A DNA stretch of 64,000 nt, taken from the NCBI GenBank assembly GCA_022841545.1, contig JALHRF010000001.1, positions 1-64,000 on the forward strand. The letters are read 5' to 3'. This stretch comes from Bauldia sp. GTDB lineage: Bacteria; Pseudomonadota; Alphaproteobacteria; Rhizobiales; Kaistiaceae. The position numbers were made by a program, and so were the translations under genes. How positions within the stretch are numbered: the stretch's first letter is position 1; every line of letters starts with the position of its first letter. Shown in pieces: positions 28,108 through 35,815 of this stretch. The notes beneath the pieces are model-generated. The model made no database searches, was not told where the DNA came from, and saw nothing but the letters and a program-made list of their open reading frames with translations.

Positions 28108-28653
28108 TCACTTTCGGATTCCGATCGAAAACGGCAATGCCATCAGGCGTTGTGCCTCCTGAAGCACCTTTCCATTCTGCGCTTCCCATGCCGCCAGTGC
28201 GTCGTCGCGTAGCATCTCGACCGGGACGGCCGGTCCCAAAAGCTGCTCGATCGGGAAGCGCGCCTTGCTCGTTCGCTTGAACACGTTGCCGCCGAAGCGG
28301 CCGACGACGAAGGCCGAGCGATACATCTGTGCCCGTCCCCAGACCTTGGCGCGGACGCCGTAGGAGAACTGCTTCGCGCCGAACACAGACAGCGGCAGGT
28401 GTCGGCCGGTGCCGATGATCCGCGTCTCGAGCGTCGCCCGCGTCGAGGCGTTGAACTTCATGGCCGCCGTCACGGCGCCGCGCGGGATCGACGACTGTTC
28501 TGCGAGCGCGCGACGGTGAGATGTGAAGGCTTTGCGACCTTCCTTGTTCAGGGCCAGCGAGAAGGCCTGCCTAGCCGAGCCCTCGCCGATCCGGAAGCAA
28601 GCCGCTTCGAACTTGACGCGCACCTTGTCCGGCTCGGTGAGGACGATGCGCAA
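28108..28653 (-). CDS. Prophage minor tail protein Z (GPZ)-like; start uncertain (TTG at 28653, or ATG at 28788)
   Basis: LNKEGRKAFTSHRRALAEQSSIPRGAVTAAMKF...FGAKQFSYGVRAKVWGRAQMYRSAFVVGRFGGNVFKR. Confidence 0.7.
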   Translation of the reverse strand: MRIVLTEPDKVRVKFEAACFRIGEGSARQAFSLALNKEGRKAFTSHRRALAEQSSIPRGAVTAAMKFNASTRATLETRIIGTGRHLPLSVFGAKQFSYGVRAKVWGRAQMYRSAFVVGRFGGNVFKRTSKARFPIEQLLGPAVPVEMLRDDALAAWEAQNGKVLQEAQRLMALPFSIGIRK

Positions 28654-29098
28654 CGCCGATGCCTCCGAAACGCAAAATGCCCGAAGCCTTGGCTCCGGGC
28701 ACAGTTTCGAGATTGGAATATCGGAATTACTAGAGATGTTTCTAACTCCTGTCAACAACAAACGTCCGCATACGGTATGTTTGTTCAATATATGCTAACC
28801 CGTATCTTAAGCTGTTTTTTGTAATTCCTTCCGGCCACCAAAATGAAAATTGCAAACCCTGTCAACCGAACTGCGCTTGGCATCAGTCTACCGCCTCAAA
28901 AGCCCGCGTCGATCTCGCTGTGTTCCGGTGTGATACCGTGGTAAATCACAGGGTGAGCGCTGCAGACGAGTTGCCTCCGCCCGTTCAGTTCCCGGCTCTT
29001 TGAGGCACATCAAGGCAATTGCCCGGCGTTGGAGGTAGCGTTCCAACAGTGCGCTCTTGGCGTTCCGACACCACGCACACGAATCACGGGGAGGGGAA

Positions 29099-29905
29099 AT
29101 GTCTAGGTTCCTTTGGTATGCGGCGATCTTCGGCATTGGAGTGGGAGTTCTCCCCGCCCAGGCCCAGGAGAGCAGCGACGAACTGGCTCAGCAGCTGAAC
29201 AATCCAATTTCGAGCCTGATCAGCGTGCCGTTCCAGTTCAATGCCGCCTTCGGCGGTGGCCCGGACGACGACGGCGAATGGTACACGCTGAACATTCAGC
29301 CGGTCATCCCCTTCAGCATTGCCCCGGACTGGAACCTCATCGTGAGGACGATTGTCCCGGTCATTGGCCGCGAGAATGTCTTTCCGACTGATTCCAGCGC
29401 CTGGGGTCTCGGCGACACCGTGCAGAGCTTCTTTCTCTCGCCGAAGGCACCGACCGAGGGCGGGCTGATTTGGGGCGTGGGCCCGGTCTTCCTCTACCCG
29501 ACCGCAACCGATGACCTTCTTGGGTCTGAGAAGTGGGGCGCCGGACCGACGGGCGTTGCCCTCATACAGAAGGGGCCGTGGACTACCGGCGTGCTGGCGA
29601 ACCACATCTGGTCATTCGCCGGAGATGAGGGTCGGAACGACATCAACGCGACCTTTGTGCAGCCCTTTGCGGCGTATGCTTTGGGGAAGGGTCAGACGAT
29701 CTTCTGGAACATTCAGGCCAACTACGACTGGATTGGCGACCAGTGGACCGCACCGATGAACCTCGGTTATTCGAAGGTCTTCAGCATAGCGCAGCAGCCC
29801 ATGAGCATCGGCATTGCCGGGCAGTACTATCTGGACTCTCCTGAAGGCGGGCCGAAGTGGGGCGTGCAGTCGACCCTGACCTTCCTGTTTCCGACTGGGG
29901 GCTGA
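29099..29905 (+). CDS. Outer-membrane channel/transporter-like beta-barrel protein
   Basis: Signal peptide; NNPISSLISVPFQFNAAFG; alternating beta-barrel-like strands; aromatic-rich C-terminus. Confidence 0.7.
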   Translation: MSRFLWYAAIFGIGVGVLPAQAQESSDELAQQLNNPISSLISVPFQFNAAFGGGPDDDGEWYTLNIQPVIPFSIAPDWNLIVRTIVPVIGRENVFPTDSSAWGLGDTVQSFFLSPKAPTEGGLIWGVGPVFLYPTATDDLLGSEKWGAGPTGVALIQKGPWTTGVLANHIWSFAGDEGRNDINATFVQPFAAYALGKGQTIFWNIQANYDWIGDQWTAPMNLGYSKVFSIAQQPMSIGIAGQYYLDSPEGGPKWGVQSTLTFLFPTGG

Positions 29906-29973
29906 AAAACTCGCCGTGGTGGTGCGCAACAATCATGTTTCGCACTGTCGACAAGTTGTTTGGGAGGCCTACC

Positions 29974-31950
29974 ATGCGAATGAAGCAACTTTGCGCCTTA
30001 CTCCTGGCTGGCACTCTGGGTGGAGCTTATCCGTCCTATGCCGAGGAGGCGTTGGCCAAGGTCGAGAAGCCCGCGTCCCAGCCGCTCGGTGGAGGGGATG
30101 CTGGGGAGGTGAACCCCTCCGACCTCACCCGGGTCTTTCCTTCAAAGCCCGCCTACTCACCCGCTGTGAACCGCAACTTCCCAACGAGACCTCTTTTCGG
30201 CGATACCCATCTCCACACGGCGATATCGCTGGATGCAGGCATGGCCGGCGCGACGTTGAGCCCACGCGAAGCCTATCGCTTTGCGCGCGGCGAGATGGTT
30301 ACTAGTTCGACCGGGCTCCCTGCCAAACTCACCCGGCCCCTGGACTTCCTCGTCGTCGCCGATCACTCCGACCTGATGGGCTTCTTCCCGCTACTCGCCG
30401 CGGGCGATCCTTTCATGCTCGCCGACCCCACGGGCCGGCGCTGGTACGACATGATGCAGGCGGGAAAGGGCGCTGAAGCTGCGTTTGAAGTGATCGCGGC
30501 GTTCTCCAAAGGGGAGTTCCCGAAAGCGATCAGCATTGAGCCGGGAACTTCAGCCTTCCGCACCGTTTGGGAGGAACTCGTCGATGCGGCAGAGGAGTTC
30601 AATGACCCCGGACGCTTCTCGGCGATTATCGGCTACGAATGGACGTCTCAGGCGGCCAACAACATCCATCGCAACGTGATCTATCGCGACGGCGGCGACA
30701 TCGCCCGTCGGGTTGAGCCATTTACGGTCACGCCGCCCCTGGGCAGCCCGTACGAACCCGATCTCTGGAAGTGGATGGCGAACTACGAGGCGCAGACCGG
30801 TGGTCGCGTCCTTGCGATCCCTCACAACGGCAATGTCTCGAATGGCATGATGTTCCCGCTGATCCAACCGTTCACGGACAAGCCGGTGGACCAGGCCTAT
30901 GTCGAGGCCCGTGCCCGCTGGGAGCCGGTCTATGAAGTGACGCAGATGAAGGGTGATGGCGAGACGCACCCATTGCTCTCGCCGAACGACGAGTTTGCGG
31001 ATTTCGAGCGATGGGACCGCGGCAACCTTGATGTCAGCGTGGCCAAGACCCCCGAGATGCTGCCGCACGAATATGCGCGCTCCGGACTTCTTCTCGGACT
31101 GCAGCTCGAGAAGGAATTCGGCACCAACCCGTTCAAGTTCGGCATGATCGGATCGACCGACGCGCATACCAGCCTCGCGGCGGTGGAAGAGGACAACTTC
31201 TTCGGCAAGGTCGTGCCAATGGAGCCCAATCCGGAGCGGCTGACCCGACCCTTCATATCCAACGCCGAGACCGGGCTGAAGATCATGGAATGGGAGGTCA
31301 GTTCATCCGGCTATGCGGCCGTCTGGGCGACCGCGAATACCCGCGAAGCGATCTTTGACGCGATGGAGCGGCGCGAGGTCTATGCGACCACCGGCCCGCG
31401 AATGGTCGTGCGCTTCTTCGCCGGCTACGATTTCTCTCCTGAAGACGCCAGTTCGCGAAACCCCGCAATGATCGGCTACACCAAGGGCGTGCCGATGGGT
31501 GGAGACCTGAGGTCCGATCCGAATGGCCGCGCCCCGACTTTCCTCGTCGCGGCTCTCAAAGACCCGATCGGGGCCAATCTCGACCGGTACCAGATCATCA
31601 AGGGTTGGATGGACGCTGACGGGAAACTGAACGAGAAGGTGTATGACGTCGCTTGGACTGGCGACCGCATACCTGGGCCCGACGGCAAGGTGCCCGCGGT
31701 GGGCAATACGGTCGACGTCGAGAACGCTACCTGGACGAACACGATCGGTGGCCCCGAACTGGTCGCCGTGTGGACCGATCCCGAATTTGATCCCGCACAG
31801 AATGCTTTCTACTACGGACGCGTGATCGAGATTCCGACGCCTCGCTGGACCGCCTACGATGCCCATTACTTCGGGACCACCCCGTTGGCCGGGACAAAAA
31901 TGATGTTGCAGGAACGGGCTTACACATCGCCGATCTGGTACACGCCCTGA
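29974..31950 (+). CDS. Secreted DUF3604 (PHP-like) protein
   Basis: Signal peptide; GDTHLHTAISLDAG, VVADHSDLMGFF, IIGYEWTS, IPHNGNVSNG, GMIGSTDAHTSL. Confidence 0.88.
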   Translation: MRMKQLCALLLAGTLGGAYPSYAEEALAKVEKPASQPLGGGDAGEVNPSDLTRVFPSKPAYSPAVNRNFPTRPLFGDTHLHTAISLDAGMAGATLSPREAYRFARGEMVTSSTGLPAKLTRPLDFLVVADHSDLMGFFPLLAAGDPFMLADPTGRRWYDMMQAGKGAEAAFEVIAAFSKGEFPKAISIEPGTSAFRTVWEELVDAAEEFNDPGRFSAIIGYEWTSQAANNIHRNVIYRDGGDIARRVEPFTVTPPLGSPYEPDLWKWMANYEAQTGGRVLAIPHNGNVSNGMMFPLIQPFTDKPVDQAYVEARARWEPVYEVTQMKGDGETHPLLSPNDEFADFERWDRGNLDVSVAKTPEMLPHEYARSGLLLGLQLEKEFGTNPFKFGMIGSTDAHTSLAAVEEDNFFGKVVPMEPNPERLTRPFISNAETGLKIMEWEVSSSGYAAVWATANTREAIFDAMERREVYATTGPRMVVRFFAGYDFSPEDASSRNPAMIGYTKGVPMGGDLRSDPNGRAPTFLVAALKDPIGANLDRYQIIKGWMDADGKLNEKVYDVAWTGDRIPGPDGKVPAVGNTVDVENATWTNTIGGPELVAVWTDPEFDPAQNAFYYGRVIEIPTPRWTAYDAHYFGTTPLAGTKMMLQERAYTSPIWYTP

Positions 31951-32021
31951 CGCACGGCGGGCGTGACGTCCCACGCGGCTGCCGTCTCTGGTCCCCCCAC
32001 GGTCGTGGAGTTCAGTCGGCT

Positions 32022-32876
32022 TTGCTGAAGCGCTTGCTGAAGGAACCGCTGGTCCATTTCGCGGCTGTCGCGGCTGGCCTCTTCCTGCTTTACGCGGCGC
32101 TCAACACCGCGCCGATGGAAACGCCCGACCGCATCGTCGTCACCCAAGCGCGGATCGAGCAACTCGCAGCGGTCTTTGCAAAAACGTGGCAGCGCCAGCC
32201 TTCCGCTGCGGAGTTGAAGGGACTCGTCGACGGCTACGTCAAGGAAGAGGTCTTCGTCCGCCAAGCCTACGCAATCGGGATGGACCGGGACGATACAGTG
32301 ATCCGCCGCCGCCTGCAGCAGAAGATGGAGTTTCTCAACGACGCTGAGATCGACGCGGTCGCGCCAACGGATGCCGAACTCGATGCTTACCTCGAGACGC
32401 ACGCAGACCGCTACCGCGTCGAGCCATTGACGGCATTCGAGCAGGTGTTTCTCAGCCCCGAGAAGCGTGGGAATGCGGTCGACCGGGACGCGGCGGATAT
32501 TCTCGCGGGCCTTGTCCGGGGTTCCAGCGCGAATTGGACCGAGCTCGGTGATCCCACCCTCCTGCCAGCAGTCATTCCGCTGACCGATGAGCCTCGGATC
32601 GACGGAAGCTTCGGTGCAGGGTTCGCCGACAGCCTAGAGGGAATGGCGCTCGGGGTCTGGTCCGGCCCGGTTCCATCGAGCTATGGGCTCCACGTCGTTC
32701 GTGTCACGGCGCGCGAAGCCGGGCGGCTGCCCGACGTCGCCGAGGTCAGGGAGGCGGTCGCGCGCGATTGGGGGGAGGAGAAGCGAAAGGCCGTCGAGAA
32801 GGAGCGATTCGATGCGCTCCTCTCGCGCTACGAGGTGGTGATCGAGGAGCCGGCGAAGACTGTCGCGGCCCAATGA
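32022..32876 (+). CDS. Membrane-anchored peptidyl-prolyl isomerase (PpiC/parvulin-like), TTG start
   Basis: N-terminal TM segment; GVWSGPVPSSYGLHVVRVTARE. Confidence 0.8.
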   Translation: MLKRLLKEPLVHFAAVAAGLFLLYAALNTAPMETPDRIVVTQARIEQLAAVFAKTWQRQPSAAELKGLVDGYVKEEVFVRQAYAIGMDRDDTVIRRRLQQKMEFLNDAEIDAVAPTDAELDAYLETHADRYRVEPLTAFEQVFLSPEKRGNAVDRDAADILAGLVRGSSANWTELGDPTLLPAVIPLTDEPRIDGSFGAGFADSLEGMALGVWSGPVPSSYGLHVVRVTAREAGRLPDVAEVREAVARDWGEEKRKAVEKERFDALLSRYEVVIEEPAKTVAAQ

Positions 32877-33865
32877 TCCACCGGCTCGTCTTTCTTCTCC
32901 TTGTATCGGCAATACTCGGGAGCCCGGCATCCGCCCACGAAATGCGCCCGGCCTATCTCGAGATCAGGGAGACCACGCCGGACGCATATGCGGTCCTGTG
33001 GAAAGTGCCGGCGATGGGCGATCGGCGTCTCGGACTCTATGTCCGCCTTCCGGACTCCTGCGCCGCTGGGGCCGAGCCGGTCGCCTCGATCGTCGCCGGC
33101 GCCTTCTACCAGCGCTGGGCCACGACGTGTCCCGGCGGGATGAAAGGCTCGGAGATCGTTATCGACGGTCTGAGCGAGACGATGACCGACGTGCTCGTGC
33201 GTATCGCCTATCGCGACGGGACCACCGAGATCGCACGGCTGACGCCTGACGCACCGACGTTGAAGGTGGCGGGCGCTCAAACGAAGGTCGAGGTGGCCGG
33301 CACGTATTTCCTGCTCGGCGTCGATCACATCCTCAGCGGCTTCGACCATCTGCTGTTCGTTCTTGCGCTTGTGCTGCTCATCGGCGACCGATGGATGCTT
33401 CTGAAGACCATCACGGCCTTCACGGTGGCGCACAGCATCACGCTCGCCGGAGCCTCGCTCGGCTATTTCAGCCTGCCTCAGAAGCCCGTCGAGGCTGCAA
33501 TTGCCCTCAGCATCGCCTTCGTAGCCAGCGAACTCGTTCGGATGAAACCGGGCGAACGACGTCTCTCGGAAGCCTATCCGTGGGTTGTCGCCTTCGCCTT
33601 CGGCCTTCTCCACGGGTTCGGCTTCGCCGGCGCGCTTGCGGAGACCGGCCTGCCGCAGACCGACGTACCGCTCGCTCTTCTTGCCTTCAACTTGGGCGTG
33701 GAAGCTGGCCAGCTCCTCTTTGTGGCCGGCGTAATCATCGTTTATCGGGTCGTCGTTGCAATCTATGCCGTGCCCGTCACACCGGCTCGTACGGTCGCGG
33801 CCTACCTCATCGGCATCGTATCGACGTTCTGGCTGATAACCCGAGTCGCAGATTTCTGGGTTTAG
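32873..33865 (+). CDS. HupE/UreJ family membrane protein
   Basis: GVDHILSGFDHLLFVLALVLL, ITAFTVAHSITLAGASLG, FGLLHGFGFAGALAETGLP; 4-nt overlap with ppiC-like gene. Confidence 0.88.
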   Translation: MIHRLVFLLLVSAILGSPASAHEMRPAYLEIRETTPDAYAVLWKVPAMGDRRLGLYVRLPDSCAAGAEPVASIVAGAFYQRWATTCPGGMKGSEIVIDGLSETMTDVLVRIAYRDGTTEIARLTPDAPTLKVAGAQTKVEVAGTYFLLGVDHILSGFDHLLFVLALVLLIGDRWMLLKTITAFTVAHSITLAGASLGYFSLPQKPVEAAIALSIAFVASELVRMKPGERRLSEAYPWVVAFAFGLLHGFGFAGALAETGLPQTDVPLALLAFNLGVEAGQLLFVAGVIIVYRVVVAIYAVPVTPARTVAAYLIGIVSTFWLITRVADFWV

Positions 33866-33885
33866 GGCCAGGGAACTCACGATCG

Positions 33886-34455
33886 TCACTGCCGATCCAA
33901 CCGAAACACCCTCACCAGCGCATTGAGCGCGACGCGGAGATTGCCGAGGTCGTCCGCTGGCCAGAGCGTGGTGTCCTCATCGACGCAGATGGCGCGATAG
34001 ATCAGCAACGCTGGCCGTCGGCCCGGCGAGAACCGATGATCCCGGTCGCACTGATCGAGGGCGTCGGTCGCCGCATCGAACCGCCGGCGGAGGCGCTCGA
34101 CCAGCGCGGCATCGGGTTCGCTCGAGGACCCGCCGAAGATGCCACCGCTGACGAGCAGGCCGGCGACCGACCGCGGCGACGGCAGCGGCAGGCCAAGCAC
34201 CATGTGATGACGGCGGTAAAGCTCGCCGAACTCCAGACCCGCCTCGTACTGGGTGGTGCTGATGGTCCCATGCCAGGCGAGTCGGCCAAAGGCGGTGCCG
34301 AGCCGCTCGTCTCGAGCTTGTTTCGCGGTGACGCCATAGTGGCGCTGACGGGCTTCGATTGCGGTTTGCATGACGTCCTTCTCCGTTTCGATGCGGGTTC
34401 GTTTGCCGCAGGGGTAGCGGTTGCCGGATTTCCGTTTGCGACCGCGGACCGTCAT
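33886..34455 (-). CDS. Hypothetical phage protein
   Basis: MTVRGRKRKSGNRYPCGKRTRIETEKDVMQTAIEARQRHYGVTAKQARDERLGTAFGRL; collinear with early genes. Confidence 0.65.
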   Translation of the reverse strand: MTVRGRKRKSGNRYPCGKRTRIETEKDVMQTAIEARQRHYGVTAKQARDERLGTAFGRLAWHGTISTTQYEAGLEFGELYRRHHMVLGLPLPSPRSVAGLLVSGGIFGGSSSEPDAALVERLRRRFDAATDALDQCDRDHRFSPGRRPALLIYRAICVDEDTTLWPADDLGNLRVALNALVRVFRLDRQ

Positions 34456-34646
34456 GCCGACCTCCGCTGTTCGATGCGCTTGCCGTAGAACTTCTCGCCA
34501 AGCTGCTTGACCAGCTCGCGCTCGGGCCAGGTGAGGCGCTGGTCCTCGACGCTGACGGCGAGCAGACCCTGCTCGACCCAGCCGTCGCGCTTGATGTCTT
34601 CGGGGGAACGGCGACTGCCGCCATAGCCGTGGGGAAGCCACCTCAT
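34452..34646 (-). CDS. Hypothetical phage protein (64 aa)
   Basis: MRWLPHGYGGSRRSPEDIKRDGWVEQGLLAVSVEDQRLTWPERELVKQLGEKFYGKRIEQRRSA; start overlaps preceding stop. Confidence 0.6.
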   Translation of the reverse strand: MRWLPHGYGGSRRSPEDIKRDGWVEQGLLAVSVEDQRLTWPERELVKQLGEKFYGKRIEQRRSA

Positions 34647-34894
34647 CGGGTCACCTCCGGCAGGAGGGCGGCATAGCCGATGACGTCGACGATGCTGTCG
34701 CGGTGGGACGGATCGTGCGCCAACCGAGCCAGCTTCAGATCGATCATGCAGAGCATGACCTCGGTCGGCGTCACAGGATGACCGAGGGTCACCGACCATC
34801 GTGCCGCGACGGTTGCCATCGAGGTGCCCGGATCGCCGTAGGTGACGCGGCGCTCGGCGATAGTGCCGGCGGCGTGCTCGAGGATCGCGTTCAT
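34643..34894 (-). CDS. DUF6378-like phage protein
   Basis: HAAGTIAERRVTYGDPGTSMATVAARWSVTLGHPVTPTEVMLCMIDLKLARLAHDPSHRDSIVDVIGYAAL. Confidence 0.65.
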   Translation of the reverse strand: MNAILEHAAGTIAERRVTYGDPGTSMATVAARWSVTLGHPVTPTEVMLCMIDLKLARLAHDPSHRDSIVDVIGYAALLPEVTR

Positions 34895-35436
34895 CGCGTG
34901 CCTCCCCGGGTCTCGATCGCCCAGAGCAGGATGGCGATGGCGTCGGCCTCGTTGTCGTCGGCAGGGCTGAACCCACGCTCACGAACGGCGGCGATCACTG
35001 CTGCCTTGTCGGCGTTGCCCTTTCCCGCGATGAACCGCTTGATAGTGCCGACCGCGACACCCTGATAGGCGATCGCGTGTTCCTCGCACCAGGCGGTGAG
35101 GCCAGCGAGGAAACCCCCATAGGCATGGGCTGCATCGACGCCGATATGCCGGCGCACCTCTTCGAAGTAGACGGCCTCGACGTCACCGGCGAGACGAAGC
35201 GTCTCGTCGAGCCAGCGTTCGAAGCGGAGGTAGCGCATGCCGCCACCCTCGAAGCGATGCGGCTTGAACTCGGCGGTGCCACTGAGGATGCGGCCGCGGA
35301 GATTGCGGAACGCCCAGCCGGTGGTGGTGCCGAGGTCGAGGGCGAGGATGGCGGCGCCGACGGATGTCTCGGCAAGGCCGACCTGGGGTGGCGTACTTGC
35401 ATCCGCTGCGGACAGAGTCAGAGTCATCGAAGCCAT
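34891..35436 (-). CDS. RuvC-like Holliday junction resolvase
   Basis: AILALDLGTTTGWAF; VYFEEVRRHIGVDAAHAYGGFLAGL; DDNEADAIAILLWA. Confidence 0.85.
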   Translation of the reverse strand: MASMTLTLSAADASTPPQVGLAETSVGAAILALDLGTTTGWAFRNLRGRILSGTAEFKPHRFEGGGMRYLRFERWLDETLRLAGDVEAVYFEEVRRHIGVDAAHAYGGFLAGLTAWCEEHAIAYQGVAVGTIKRFIAGKGNADKAAVIAAVRERGFSPADDNEADAIAILLWAIETRGGTR

Positions 35437-35569
35437 TGCATGGTCTCCGTCATGGAGGTCATCGGTGGTGGAAGGCGACGGCGGCTCTGGTGCCTGGCGG
35501 TGCTGGCCGCCGTCGTCTGATCTCAGCGCGAAGGGAGGGGCGGAGCCCGCGCGCGCGGAACCCATCCGG

Positions 35570-35815
35570 CGTATGGGAGGCGAGGCCAAACCTGGCGGTT
35601 GGCCTCCCCATACGTAGTATGGGGGGTTTCCCTATTCCTCATGCTGAGAGCTCCATGTATCTGTTTCCATTGGAAGTTTCTCGATTGCGGATGACGAGGT
35701 GGCATGACGGGGCGCTTTGTCATCGTCATGAGCAAGCCATTGATTTTGTTGGAGGCATGACAGAGGGATGAGGATGACGTGGGCTTTGTCATCATGACGA
35801 AGTCAGTCATCGATG
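35570..35815. promoter_or_regulatory. Intergenic palindrome/iteron region, candidate origin or early control region
   Basis: CCCCATAC-GTA-GTATGGGG perfect dyad at 35606-35624, imperfect larger hairpin from 35571, and clustered TGTCATC/ATGACG repeats 35690-35815. Confidence 0.5.
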
